From an uncultured Flavobacteriales bacterium (GTDB taxonomy: Bacteria > Bacteroidota > Bacteroidia > Flavobacteriales_D > Sanyastnellaceae): DNA of 64,000 nucleotides. The translations under genes and the position numbers were made by a program. The number at the start of each line of letters is the position of its first letter. Within the stretch, counting starts at the first letter, position 1. Below are positions 48,884 to 57,014 of this stretch, piece after piece. The notes under the pieces were generated by a model. The model saw only the letters and a list, made by a program, of their open reading frames with translations. It was not told where the DNA came from and ran no database searches. The DNA is taken from NCBI GenBank assembly GCA_949373165.1, contig CASICO010000009.1, positions 1 through 64,000 of the forward strand, in the 5' to 3' direction.

Positions 48884-50176
48884 TTAGGCATTCATGGCGT
48901 CTTCGATGGCCTCGGCGTCCAATGGGATGTCCCCCATGAGGTCGTCGAAACCGTCTTTTTGGATCACGATGTCATTTTCAAGACGGATTCCCAAGCCTTC
49001 TTCTTGGATGTAGATGCCCGGCTCTACGGTGAAGATCTGTCCAGCTTGAATGGGTTCGTGCCACAGCCCTACATCGTGGACGTCGAGGCCAATGAAGTGG
49101 GACGTCCCGTGCATGAAGTACTTCTTGTATGCGGGCCAAGCGGCGTTTTGCTTTTCTACGTCGTGCTTGTCGATGAGACCCAGTCCCAGCAGCTGAGCCG
49201 TCATCAAGTCTCCCACTTCTTTGTGGTATTCATGCAGGCTGACCCCGGGGCGGAGCAGTTTGCTGGCGTCGCGCATCACGCTCAACACCGAATCGTACAC
49301 CTTCCTTTGGCGGTCGGTGAAACGACCAGAAACCGGCAAGCAACGTGTCATGTCACTGGCGTAATTCCCATATTCTGCGCCCACATCCATGAGAAGCACA
49401 TCACCATCCTTGCAGACGTCGCTGTTTTCGATGTAGTGCAGCACGCAGGCATTGGCGCCGCTGGCCACAATGGGAGTGTATGCAAAACCGCGAGAGCCTT
49501 TGCGCACAAATTCATGGAGGTATTCGGCTTCCACTTCAAACTCTGTTACCCCGGGCTTCACGAATTTCATGACCCGGTTAAACCCGTCACGGGTGATGCC
49601 GCAGGCATGACGCATGCGCTCAATTTCTTCTTCGGACTTGATGCTTCGGGTGCGGTGAAGGATGGGTGCGCTGCGCTCAATCCGAACGTGGGGATGGGTT
49701 TCTGTGAACCAAGAATTGAAGCGGGCTTCCCGGGTTTCGACCACAACGTTGGCGCGTGTGTGCTCGTTCTGATGCAGGTAGCAGCATTTGCTTTCCGTGA
49801 CCAACCGTTGAAGGGTGCGTTCCAATGTGGCGACCCATTGGATGTTCTGGATGCCAGTTTGCGACGTGGCTTGCGCTTTGGTCAGCTTGGCGCCTTCCCA
49901 AATTGCAATTTCAGCGTTGGTCTCGGTCACAAAGAGGATTTCGCGATCGGCGACGTTGTGGGCGCTTGGAAACAAAAGCAACACCGTTTCCTCTTGGTCC
50001 ACGCCGGTGAGGTGGAGCATGTTGGAGTCCTGTCGAAAAGGCAAGGTCCCATCGGCACCAGTTGGGTAGGTGTCATTGGAACTGAACAGCGCCAAGCCAC
50101 CCGAGGCCATGGCCCCTGTGAAGGCCTTGCGGTTGCGGATGTAGTTGGCTGAAGAGAGAGGGGGATATCGCAACAT
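48884..50176 (-). CDS. pepP: Xaa-Pro aminopeptidase (aminopeptidase P)
   Basis: A 430-residue M24B metallopeptidase that removes the first residue when proline follows. The N-terminal creatinase-like domain (SNDTYPTGADGTLPFRQDSN, residues 33-52) is followed by the pita-bread catalytic domain. Metal ligands: the two Asp in LLMDVGAEYGNYASDMTR (about 262-279), His in HGTSHFIGLDVHDVG (about 355), Glu in FTVEPGIYIQEEG (about 388) and Glu in GIRLENDIVI (about 404). A perfect -7 element (TAACTTTG) lies only five bases before the ATG, implying an almost leaderless transcript. It is followed by miaE after two bases. Confidence 0.93.
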   Translation of the reverse strand: MLRYPPLSSANYIRNRKAFTGAMASGGLALFSSNDTYPTGADGTLPFRQDSNMLHLTGVDQEETVLLLFPSAHNVADREILFVTETNAEIAIWEGAKLTKAQATSQTGIQNIQWVATLERTLQRLVTESKCCYLHQNEHTRANVVVETREARFNSWFTETHPHVRIERSAPILHRTRSIKSEEEIERMRHACGITRDGFNRVMKFVKPGVTEFEVEAEYLHEFVRKGSRGFAYTPIVASGANACVLHYIENSDVCKDGDVLLMDVGAEYGNYASDMTRCLPVSGRFTDRQRKVYDSVLSVMRDASKLLRPGVSLHEYHKEVGDLMTAQLLGLGLIDKHDVEKQNAAWPAYKKYFMHGTSHFIGLDVHDVGLWHEPIQAGQIFTVEPGIYIQEEGLGIRLENDIVIQKDGFDDLMGDIPLDAEAIEDAMNA

Positions 50177-50181
50177 GTCCC

Positions 50182-50189
50182 CAAAGTTA
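50182..50189 (-). promoter_or_regulatory. -7 promoter element (TAACTTTG) of the aminopeptidase gene
   Basis: Perfect TAnnTTTG on the minus strand, with GGGAC between it and the ATG at 50176. Initiation at the usual distance would fall at or next to the start codon. No clear TTTG at -33. Confidence 0.45.
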
Positions 50190-50196
50190 CGGAGCG

Positions 50197-51093
50197 TCAG
50201 GGGCGCACCACCCGCACGAGTGAGCCGGTGGGCAAGACTTGTCCGGTACCGCTGCTCAAACAGAGCTCTCCGGCTTCAATCCTGCACCCTGGCCAAACGG
50301 TGCGCCAAAGGTTCTCTAATGAAGAAGGACTCAGTCCCGAATAGGTGTTCATCACCACCGCTCCTCCCGGCGCCACAATCTTGGCGGCGGACTGAATCAA
50401 CAGCCCCAGTTTCTCCTCCAGTTTCCACTTTTCTCCCTTTGGCCCTAAGCCCCAAGAGGGAGGGTCCATCACGATCAAGTCGTACGCCTTGTCCCTTCGA
50501 ACCTCCCGTTCCACAAAGCGCAATGCGTCTTCAACACACCAACGTATCCCGTCTAATCCCGAGAGTTCCATGTTCATTCTGGTCCAAGTGACCACTTGCT
50601 TGATGGCGTCGACATGGGTCACATCTGCACCGGTGGACCGTGCCGCGAGAGAGGCACCGCCGGTATAGGCAAACAGATTGAGCATGCGCTTTTCTGGCGA
50701 CATCCGGTCTGCGATCCAACGCCAATTGGCCGCCTGTTCAGGGAAAATGCCCACGTGTTTGAAGCGGGTCAATTCCAAGGAAAAATGGAGGTTTTGTTTG
50801 GGAGAGATCGGAAAGCAGATTTCCCATGAATCTGGCACGCTTTGGCGAATGTCCCAATGTCCCTTGGTTCTTCCCGTTGGCACAAATTGCGCGGCGGCCA
50901 TGCGGCTCCAATCTGCCTCGGCGAGGCCCCGGGCCCAAATGGCCTTGGGCTCAGGACGAATCAACACCAAGTCTCCAAAGCGTTCGAGTCTGCTGCCATC
51001 ACCACTGTCCAGCAACTCGTGGTCGCGCCATCCATCGGGGAACCACCTTGTCAGGTCGTTCTTGGAGCTCATGGGGATTGTGGTGTCTGGCAT
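50197..51093 (-). CDS. Class I SAM-dependent RNA methyltransferase (RlmI-like catalytic domain)
   Basis: A 298-residue protein with a Rossmann methyltransferase domain of the RlmI/RlmK type (Methyltrans_SAM). SAM-binding motif NLFAYTGGASLAARSTGADVTH (about residues 140-161), the DxSK-like acidic turn HVDAIKQVV, CVEDALRFVEREV, and the catalytic motif IVMDPPSWGLGPKGEKWKL (about 206-224). Homologues of this shape probably methylate rRNA cytosine or guanine. The PUA domain seen in RlmI is missing; the N-terminus instead holds a beta-rich segment (LDSGDGSRLERFGDLVLIRPEP). The exact target cannot be told. It lies upstream of the aminopeptidase on the same strand and is divergent from rnr. Confidence 0.85.
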   Translation of the reverse strand: MPDTTIPMSSKNDLTRWFPDGWRDHELLDSGDGSRLERFGDLVLIRPEPKAIWARGLAEADWSRMAAAQFVPTGRTKGHWDIRQSVPDSWEICFPISPKQNLHFSLELTRFKHVGIFPEQAANWRWIADRMSPEKRMLNLFAYTGGASLAARSTGADVTHVDAIKQVVTWTRMNMELSGLDGIRWCVEDALRFVEREVRRDKAYDLIVMDPPSWGLGPKGEKWKLEEKLGLLIQSAAKIVAPGGAVVMNTYSGLSPSSLENLWRTVWPGCRIEAGELCLSSGTGQVLPTGSLVRVVRP

Positions 51094-51191
51094 GGTGGCC
51101 GGAAGTTCGCAACGGAACCGTCACAACCTTTCATTTCTCGCGTAGAATCCGACAATGGACGGGCGACCTTGCTCAAAAATGAGTCAAATCC

Positions 51192-53513
51192 ATGGTGGAT
51201 AAGCGCAAAGGAGGGGGAAAGCGGAAGTCGGGTGGACGTAAAGGCCCAGAGGGGAAGACAGGCTCAACCGGGCGTGGAGGCCAGCGGAAGTCCAACGTGG
51301 ATGTGCCTGCAGGCAGTGGCCAACGGTTGAGCGGTTCAAGCCGTTATCTCACCGATGTCATGGAGATTTTCCAAAAGTTGCCGGGACGCCCAATGAATGC
51401 CCGTCAAGTGGCGAGCACGATGGGAATCGCCGACCGCGATATCCGCGACATGCTGCACATCTTGATGCGAGAGCAAGCGGGCAAAGGAACCTTGGTTGAA
51501 GTGGGACGAGGCCGTTTTATGATGCCGGAAAGCGCGACAGATTCAGGCCGTCAAGATCGGCGTGGAAAGGGCCGTGGTGACCGAAAGAGCGGGCCAAAAA
51601 AAGAGTTGGTTTCGGGCACAATTCAAATCACCCAGTATGGCAAAGGCTTTGTGAGCATCCCCGGTCAGGAGGAAGACATCATGATTCCGAAGGGCCAAAC
51701 GGGAACGGCTTTTTGGGGAGACACCGTCGAGGTGAGCTGGATGCGCAGGGGCCGAAAGGAAGTGCCCTATGTCAGCGACGTCTTGAAGCGCGCCCGCAAT
51801 TTGTATGTCGTGATGCTTGAACCGGTCAAGGATTACGCCTTCGGCATTCCGACAGACAAGCGATTGCACCGTGACTTCTTGATTCCCGCTCGGTTTCTGA
51901 ACGACGCACCATCCGACGTGAAGGTTGCCGTTCGCTTGGAGGACTGGGCGTCACCTGATGACCCCCCCATTGCTCAGGTGGTGGAAGTTCTAGGGGCTCC
52001 CGGTGTGCACGAGGCAGAGATGCATGCCATTTTGCTTGAATATGGTCTTCCTTATCACTTTCCTAAAGATGTAGAGGAGGAAGCGGAAGCCATTTCAAAA
52101 GAATTGGATCCAGCTGAAATCAAAAAGCGGAGAGACTTTCGAGAGGTCACCACGTTCACCATTGATCCTGAAGACGCGAAGGATTTTGACGACGCCTTGA
52201 GTGTACAGGAGTTGGAAAATGGCCACCTTGAGGTGGGCGTTCACATTGCCGATGTTACGCATTACGTCCGCCCTGGTGGTCGAATCGAAGAAGAGGCGGT
52301 GGAAAGGGCCACGAGCGTGTATTTGGTCGACCGTACCATCCCAATGTTGCCAGAGGTGCTGTCGAATAACCTGTGTTCGCTTCGGCCCAATGAGGACCGA
52401 TATGCTTTCAGTGCCGTGTTTGAATTGGACAAAGAAGCGGAGGTAGTCAAAGAGTGGTTTGGCCGCACCGTCATTCACTCCGACCGTCGGTTTACATACG
52501 CAGAGGCCCAAGAAAGACTCGAAACAGGCAAGGGTGACCTTGCGGATGAGGTTTGCCGCATCCAGGAATTGGCCAAAAAAATGCGGGCCCGCCGATTCAA
52601 AGCGGGGGGCATCGATTTTGACACCGAAGAAGTGCGTTTTAGACTCGACGCCGATGGCCGTCCGTTGGAGGTGCTCATCAAGCGGATGTTGGATGCCAAC
52701 CGACTAATTGAGGATTATATGCTGCTGGCCAATGTGCGTGTTGCAAAATGGATTTCGGGCAGCAAGGGTCAGAAAAAACCGGGTGCGGTATACCGAATCC
52801 ACGATTCTCCAGACCCCACCAAGTTGAAGGCGTTGCGGATGTTTGTGAGCCAATTTGGCTACAAGATGCCCGAAACGGAGCCGGGTCAGGCCCATCGGGC
52901 CATTGGTCAGTTGCTCAAAATGTCAGAAGGGACGGCAGAGGAAGGCATTGTGAAACAAATGGCGATTCGCTCCATGGCGAAGGCGGAATACAACACCGAC
53001 AACATTGGCCATTATGGGCTGGCATTTGAGCATTACACGCACTTCACCTCGCCCATTCGACGGTACCCGGATATGCTTGTCCACCGAAGTTTGCAGCATT
53101 ATCTCGACGGAGGTGAGAGCATTGATAGGGCCTTACTGGACGGGCCGTGTGCCCACAGCAGTGAGCGGGAAAAACGAGCATCAGAAGCGGAGCGTGCCAG
53201 CATCAAGTACAAACAAGTCGAGTTCATTGGAGCCCGCATTGGTGAGGAGTTCGATGGCGTGGTGAATGGCATTTCAAGGAAAGCCGTTTACATCGAGTTA
53301 AAGGCCAACAAATGCGAGGGTTACGTGGACATTAAGGAAATCTCTACAGACCGTTTTTCTGTCGACACTGAGCGACAATGCCTCGTCGGTTTGCATACAG
53401 GTCAGGAAATTCACATGGGTGCAGAAGTCCGTGTTCGAGTGGTCCGGGCGGATGTGCAGCGCCGAGAGTTGGAATTTGAATGGATGGGGCAGAACGTGTC
53501 CTCACCCGCTTGA
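51192..53513 (+). CDS. rnr: Ribonuclease R
   Basis: A 773-residue RNase II-family 3'-5' exoribonuclease that degrades structured RNA. It begins with a basic, glycine-rich tail (KRKGGGKRKSGGRKGPEGK), then a winged helix region (about residues 50-110), cold-shock OB folds (ELVSGTIQITQYGKGFVSIP), the RNB catalytic domain with TIDPEDAKDFDDALSVQEL (active-site Asp cluster, about 318-336), HYTHFTSPIRRYPDMLVHRSL (about 615-635) and the C-terminal S1 domain (GARIGEEFDGVVNGISRKAVYIEL). The usual basic C-terminal tail is short here. A Met tRNA gene with its own promoter follows. Confidence 0.95.
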   Translation: MVDKRKGGGKRKSGGRKGPEGKTGSTGRGGQRKSNVDVPAGSGQRLSGSSRYLTDVMEIFQKLPGRPMNARQVASTMGIADRDIRDMLHILMREQAGKGTLVEVGRGRFMMPESATDSGRQDRRGKGRGDRKSGPKKELVSGTIQITQYGKGFVSIPGQEEDIMIPKGQTGTAFWGDTVEVSWMRRGRKEVPYVSDVLKRARNLYVVMLEPVKDYAFGIPTDKRLHRDFLIPARFLNDAPSDVKVAVRLEDWASPDDPPIAQVVEVLGAPGVHEAEMHAILLEYGLPYHFPKDVEEEAEAISKELDPAEIKKRRDFREVTTFTIDPEDAKDFDDALSVQELENGHLEVGVHIADVTHYVRPGGRIEEEAVERATSVYLVDRTIPMLPEVLSNNLCSLRPNEDRYAFSAVFELDKEAEVVKEWFGRTVIHSDRRFTYAEAQERLETGKGDLADEVCRIQELAKKMRARRFKAGGIDFDTEEVRFRLDADGRPLEVLIKRMLDANRLIEDYMLLANVRVAKWISGSKGQKKPGAVYRIHDSPDPTKLKALRMFVSQFGYKMPETEPGQAHRAIGQLLKMSEGTAEEGIVKQMAIRSMAKAEYNTDNIGHYGLAFEHYTHFTSPIRRYPDMLVHRSLQHYLDGGESIDRALLDGPCAHSSEREKRASEAERASIKYKQVEFIGARIGEEFDGVVNGISRKAVYIELKANKCEGYVDIKEISTDRFSVDTERQCLVGLHTGQEIHMGAEVRVRVVRADVQRRELEFEWMGQNVSSPA

Positions 53514-53519
53514 ACATCG

Positions 53520-53527
53520 TATTTTTG
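53520..53527 (+). promoter_or_regulatory. -7 promoter element (TATTTTTG) before tRNA-Met
   Basis: Perfect TAnnTTTG seven bases after the rnr stop and 26 bases before the tRNA. A small hairpin (CGCACC-TTT-GGTGCG, 53533-53547) lies between. The -33 element is weak. Confidence 0.5.
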
Positions 53528-53553
53528 CACGGCGCACCTTTGGTGCGTGATAT

Positions 53554-53627
<74 letters not shown>

Positions 53628-53640
53628 CTTGGGGCGATGC

Positions 53641-53778
53641 TCATCCGAGCATGCCCAACATGATGATGATGTCGGACGTAGAGATGATCCCGTCCGCATT
53701 CAGGTCGTACATCGCGCTGGCTTTGGTAACCGGCTGCATGAAGTACGTGAGTAAATTCAACAGATCGATGAGTGTCAT
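53641..53778 (-). CDS. Orphan 45-residue dockerin/EF-hand-like mini-ORF (possible gene remnant)
   Basis: Antisense to the space after tRNA-Met lies a 45-codon frame, MTLIDLLNLLTYFMQP... then YDLNADGIISTSDIIIMLGM. DLNADGIISTSD is a textbook calcium loop (D-x-N-x-D-G-x-I-x-x-x-D) followed by a hydrophobic helix. The first half looks like the helix of a preceding repeat, so the whole resembles the tail of a dockerin type I domain, often found at the end of secreted Bacteroidota proteins. In-frame codons continue 18 further upstream (to a TAG) without a start. I therefore read it as the surviving 3' end of a lost secreted-protein gene rather than a working small gene, but either is possible. Confidence 0.5.
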   Translation of the reverse strand: MTLIDLLNLLTYFMQPVTKASAMYDLNADGIISTSDIIIMLGMLG

Positions 53779-53961
53779 GGTTTCTGACGGAGGTGCGTTC
53801 GGCCCTTGAAGAGACAGCGTGGGTTCAACTTCACGTGCTAAATAAAGAGACGAAAACTAGTTATTAGTAGATAGGGGCAAAGATAATGCACATAAAGTGT
53901 AAAACAGCTCGGCCATAAAAGGTTTTTTGAGGCGCCTGATTTACCGGGCGATGATGCGGGG

Positions 53962-53991
53962 TTGAATCCATGGAGTTGCGGCTTATCTTTG
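53962..53991 (+). promoter_or_regulatory. Bacteroidota promoter of tRNA-Val(CAC)
   Basis: TTG at 53962-53964, 19 bases, then TATCTTTG at 53984-53991: a good match to the -33/-7 pair. It ends 13 bases before the tRNA-Val gene, as expected for tRNA transcription. Confidence 0.65.
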
Positions 53992-54004
53992 CCTCCCAGT
54001 TTTT

Positions 54005-54079
54005 GGGCAATTAGCTCAGTTGGTTCAGAGCGTTCGCCTCACACGCGAAAGGTCACTGGTTCGAATCCAGTATTGCCCA
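54005..54079 (+). tRNA. tRNA-Val (anticodon CAC)
   Basis: A 75-nt cloverleaf. Acceptor GGGCAAT/ATTGCCC, D arm GCTC...GAGC, anticodon stem TTCGC/GCGAA with loop CTCACAC (anticodon CAC, 54040-54042), T stem ACTGG/CCAGT with loop TTCGAAT, discriminator A. All stems pair. It reads GUG. No CCA is encoded; a C8 run follows. Confidence 0.95.
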
Positions 54080-54111
54080 CCCCCCCCCAAGGGGCCTTCC
54101 CCAAGGCCCCG

Positions 54112-54140
54112 GCCCCGCTCCTTTGGAGTCGGGGCTTTTT
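54112..54140 (+). terminator. Intrinsic terminator after tRNA-Val
   Basis: GCCCCGCTCC, TTT loop, GGAGTCGGGGC (one-base bulge), then five T. A stable GC hairpin with a T run; it separates the tRNA-Val transcript from tRNA-Arg. Confidence 0.8.
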
Positions 54141-54174
54141 CTTGCTTGAGGTTGGGGGTGTTTCTTTGCCAAGA

Positions 54175-54249
54175 GGCCCCGTAGTTCAACGGATAGAATA
54201 AGCGTTTCCTAAACGTTTGATCCAGGTTCGATTCCTGGCGGGGCTGCCA
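54175..54249 (+). tRNA. tRNA-Arg (anticodon CCT), CCA encoded
   Basis: Acceptor GGCCCCG/CGGGGCT (a G-T first pair), anticodon stem AGCGT/ACGTT with loop TTCCTAA (anticodon CCT, 54208-54210), T stem CCAGG/CCTGG with loop TTCGATT, discriminator G and an encoded CCA (54247-54249). It reads AGG. Unlike the other tRNAs here the CCA end is in the gene. A TTTCTTTG near-match to the -7 element lies seven bases upstream. Confidence 0.92.
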
Positions 54250-54277
54250 TTGCGTTCAACACCAACACTGACCTCGA

Positions 54278-55591
54278 TTGTCCGTTTCTAATTCTTCCAA
54301 ACTTGATGGGTCTTGGCGTCGCTTGATTGGCGGCACCAGTGCCGTATTGGCTTTGAAGTTGATGGGCGCTTTTGGGGGGTTCCTTTTCTCTGTTTGGGTG
54401 GCGCGTGAATATGGCGATGCGGCTTTAGGTAAGGCTGAACTGTTTATTTTATGGGTAACCGTTGGGGCGACCCTCTTGCGAGTTGGGTGGGATGGCGCTG
54501 TCGTCAAAATGTTTGGTTCTTGGTCCAGTGCGGGTCGAAGGGATTGGGTCCGTGATGGATTTCAAAAGTGGACAGGGGCCATGTTGCTTGTGGCGGTTGT
54601 GACAGCCATCGGTGTGCCTTGGTTGTTGGATTGGGCCTCTGTTTCTCGCCCTTCATTGTGGATCGGGGCGGCCATGGGGGCATGGGTGGTCATCGGTTGG
54701 CTTGCCGAATGCTTGAGAGGGACGGGTCATGTCGGCACATATGCCTTGTTCCAACCAGGGTGGTGGATGCTGTTGGCCGGGATGTTCATGGCCTTGGGCT
54801 TTTCAGACCCGGCATCTGCTCTTGGACTCTCAAGTGTTGTGATGGCTGGTGTGGCCCTGTTGTTCACGGCATGGTGGTTTCGAAACCGATACGCACCGCA
54901 TTTGTCTGAGGGGCAGGACCTGTCCCCTCGTCCGACTCAGGGCATGGCCCGATTGGCCTTTCCGATTTGGATTGGGAGTGTGCTGCATTTGGTTTTATCC
55001 TGGGCCGATACTGCGATGTTGTCCGTTTGGATGACCGAAACAGATGTGGCGCATTACCGCGCGGCCTTTCGATTGGCCGCCTTGCTCACGTTTACTCAGT
55101 TTGCTGTGAATGCTTTGGGAGCGCCCACCTTTGGCGCACTCCATGCCGCAGGAAATATGGAGGGCTTGCGGCGAACGGTGCACAGGATTGGTTGGATGAA
55201 TGCGGCTGTTGCACTGCCAGGATTTCTCGTTTTGTGGTTTTTAGGGCCTTGGCTCTTGGGACTTTGGGGCGCGTCGTTTTCTCAGTCGGATGCGGTCCAG
55301 GCCCTTGGAATTCTCGCTGCGGGTCAGGCCATTAATGCGTTGTCCGGACCCGTCATGTACCTGCTCAACATGACTGGAGGAGAGCGTGTGGGCTTGGTAA
55401 TTTTGGCGGTGTCTGCGGCCTGTCAACTGACCGCAGGGGCCATTTGGATTCCGGAATTCGGTTTGGTTGGCGCCGCTTCCTCGGCGTGTTTCGGAATGGT
55501 CGTTTGGAATGTTGTTTCACTCATCTGGGTTCGCAAAACCTACGGATTTTGGATGGTATCGTTGATGAACGGATGGTGGCGTCGAAACTGA
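54278..55591 (+). CDS. Polysaccharide flippase-like membrane protein (MOP superfamily)
   Basis: A 437-residue integral membrane protein with about 12-14 hydrophobic helices, in the Wzx/RfbX (MOP) style: short charged loops, early basic segment (WRRLIGG), first helices SAVLALKLMGAFGGFLFSVW and LFILWVTVGATLLRV, later RLAFPIWIGSVLHLVLSWAD and the family-like SWADTAMLSVWMTETDVAHYR (compare 'D..mlg.f.s...vg.Y..a'). Members move lipid-linked oligosaccharides across the inner membrane. The start is a TTG at 54278; a TGA three codons upstream in frame excludes a longer form, and no ATG fits before the first helix. It overlaps the sulfotransferase gene by 19 bases, which suggests joint action on a cell-surface glycan. 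Confidence 0.82.
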   Translation: MSVSNSSKLDGSWRRLIGGTSAVLALKLMGAFGGFLFSVWVAREYGDAALGKAELFILWVTVGATLLRVGWDGAVVKMFGSWSSAGRRDWVRDGFQKWTGAMLLVAVVTAIGVPWLLDWASVSRPSLWIGAAMGAWVVIGWLAECLRGTGHVGTYALFQPGWWMLLAGMFMALGFSDPASALGLSSVVMAGVALLFTAWWFRNRYAPHLSEGQDLSPRPTQGMARLAFPIWIGSVLHLVLSWADTAMLSVWMTETDVAHYRAAFRLAALLTFTQFAVNALGAPTFGALHAAGNMEGLRRTVHRIGWMNAAVALPGFLVLWFLGPWLLGLWGASFSQSDAVQALGILAAGQAINALSGPVMYLLNMTGGERVGLVILAVSAACQLTAGAIWIPEFGLVGAASSACFGMVVWNVVSLIWVRKTYGFWMVSLMNGWWRRN

Positions 55592-56514
55592 ATTTCTTTT
55601 TAATCGGAGCGCCAAAGGCGGGGACCACGCTGATTCATTCTCGGCTCTCGGAACACGCTCAGGTATACTTGAGTCCATTGAAGGAGCCCAATCACTTTGC
55701 AACGGACATTGATCCCGCAGGGTTCTCGCCCGCATTCAAGGCCAATTTGCCAGGCCAATTGGACCGGTACTTTGGCCAAAAGCCATTGAAGTCGAGGCAG
55801 GTTGGTTTCGTCAGCGATTTGAACCAGTACGCGACCTTGTTTGACCAAGCTACACCGCAACACAAGGTGGTGGGAGAATGCAGTACATCTTATTTGTGGT
55901 CCACTGAAGCGGCGGAGAATGTGGCCCAGGCTCATCCACAAGCGAAAATCTTAGTGGCCTTGCGAAACCCATTGGACAGGCTGTTTTCTCACTGGCAGAT
56001 GGCGCGGAAATACGGTTTTACTGACGCGCCCCTGTTGGAGGCTGTTAGAGACGATCAAGCACACCCGAACCCCGGATGGGGCAAAAGTGAGTTGTTTGTG
56101 GAGGCGGGGCAATATGCCAGTGGTTTGCGGCGGTGGCAGGCCCGATTTCCAGAGGCCAACATCAAGGTCGTGCTGAATGCCTCGCTGAATGACCCTGCAA
56201 CTTGGCAAGGTCTCGCCGATTGGCTCGGATTGGATGGGCCCATTCCTGGTGGGAAGAACATCCCAGCAAATCCAGCTGGAATGGCGAGAATGCCTGGGTT
56301 AAACCACTGGCTGACGCAGAGTGGGATTAAGGCTACGGCGGCAAGTGTGTTGCCTTCGGGCTTTAAAAAGAAATTGGCCAGCCGGTGGTACACAACGAAA
56401 GGATTGCCCAAAATGAGTCAAGAAGAGCGGGCTGCACTGTGGCCGTTTTTTGAGCAAGACATCAAGGAAACTGAGTCCTTAACCGGGTTGGATTTGTCGC
56501 ATTGGCAGGTCTAG
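55573..56514 (+). CDS. PAPS-dependent sulfotransferase
   Basis: A 313-residue sulfotransferase-family protein. The 5'-phosphosulfate loop is FFLIGAPKAGTTLIHSRLS (residues 8-26, P-loop-like K-A-G-T-T), a typical SPLKEPNHF segment follows (about 36-44), and the 3'-phosphate motif is ALRNPLDRLFSHWQMARKYG (about 130-149). The family transfers sulfate from PAPS to sugars, lipids or peptides. The substrate is not predictable, but the 19-base overlap with a flippase gene points to a glycan or lipid-linked saccharide. ATG 55573 (MVASKLN) is chosen because upstream codons are the flippase read in another frame. Confidence 0.87.
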   Translation: MVASKLNFFLIGAPKAGTTLIHSRLSEHAQVYLSPLKEPNHFATDIDPAGFSPAFKANLPGQLDRYFGQKPLKSRQVGFVSDLNQYATLFDQATPQHKVVGECSTSYLWSTEAAENVAQAHPQAKILVALRNPLDRLFSHWQMARKYGFTDAPLLEAVRDDQAHPNPGWGKSELFVEAGQYASGLRRWQARFPEANIKVVLNASLNDPATWQGLADWLGLDGPIPGGKNIPANPAGMARMPGLNHWLTQSGIKATAASVLPSGFKKKLASRWYTTKGLPKMSQEERAALWPFFEQDIKETESLTGLDLSHWQV

Positions 56515-56596
56515 TGTTGCGAAAGCTTGTGGTTGTCGCTTTCGCGTCGCCGACGAGAGGCTGGCGCATTGTATATTCGCCGCTCGCTTCAGCAAA

Positions 56597-56671
56597 GGGT
56601 CATTAGCTCAGCTGGTTCAGAGCGCTGCCTTGACAGGGCAGAGGTCACTGGTTCGAGCCCAGTATGACCCA
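56597..56671 (+). tRNA. tRNA-Val (anticodon GAC)
   Basis: A 75-nt cloverleaf. Acceptor GGGTCAT/ATGACCC, anticodon stem CTGCC/GGCAG with loop TTGACAG (anticodon GAC, 56632-56634), T stem ACTGG/CCAGT with loop TTCGAGC, discriminator A. All stems pair. Reads GUC and GUU. A TATATTCG near-match to the -7 element lies at 56572. No encoded CCA. Confidence 0.94.
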
Positions 56672-56677
56672 CCCACA

Positions 56678-56706
56678 ACCCGGACCGCTTTGGTCCGGGT
56701 TTTTTT
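56678..56706 (+). terminator. Intrinsic terminator after tRNA-Val(GAC)
   Basis: ACCCGGACC, loop GCTTT, GGTCCGGGT, then a run of seven T. A perfect nine-pair stem; ends the tRNA transcript and separates it from feoA. Confidence 0.88.
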
Positions 56707-56768
56707 GTGCCTTGAAATCCCCCTTTGAGGGGAGAGCTTGGCGCTTCTATCCACCTCATTTTTACGCA

Positions 56769-57014
56769 ATGGACCTCAAACGCCTCAGTGATCTGGCCGC
56801 CGACGAAAAAGGCACATTGGCTCGGATTGATGCGCCAGAAGGCATGTTGGCCCTCATGGAAATGGGCTGTACGGTAGGAGAAGAAATTGAAGTCCGTCAC
56901 ATTGCACCATTGGGGGACCCTTTGGCGGTGTCTGCTGGTGGTCACGTGGTCACTTTGCGTCGGGAGCAAGCGGACTTAATGTGGGTCAAAATCCATTCAT
57001 CACCACAAAAGTGA
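56769..57014 (+). CDS. feoA: FeoA family ferrous-iron transport accessory protein
   Basis: An 81-residue SH3-like FeoA domain: KRLSDLAADEKGTLARID at the start, LALMEMGCTVGEEIEVRHIAPLGDPL (residues 28-53) and VTLRREQADLMWVKI at the end, all family-typical. FeoA helps FeoB in Fe(II) uptake. The start at 56769 is the only one that fits the family; earlier codons run into the tRNA terminator. Unusually, feoB is on the opposite strand and the two genes overlap at their 3' ends by 29 bases. Confidence 0.9.
   Translation: MDLKRLSDLAADEKGTLARIDAPEGMLALMEMGCTVGEEIEVRHIAPLGDPLAVSAGGHVVTLRREQADLMWVKIHSSPQK

Noticed and set aside
48959..50152. Plus-strand open frame of 397 codons over the aminopeptidase
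   Set aside because: Antisense shadow; the minus strand has all M24 metal ligands.
53533..53547. CGCACC-TTT-GGTGCG hairpin after rnr as a terminator
   Set aside because: No T run follows and it lies downstream of the tRNA promoter element; more likely tRNA leader.
56938..56953. GTGGTCACGTGGTCAC inside feoA as a third parS
   Set aside because: Only the CACGTG core is shared; the outer bases of parS do not match and the site is coding.
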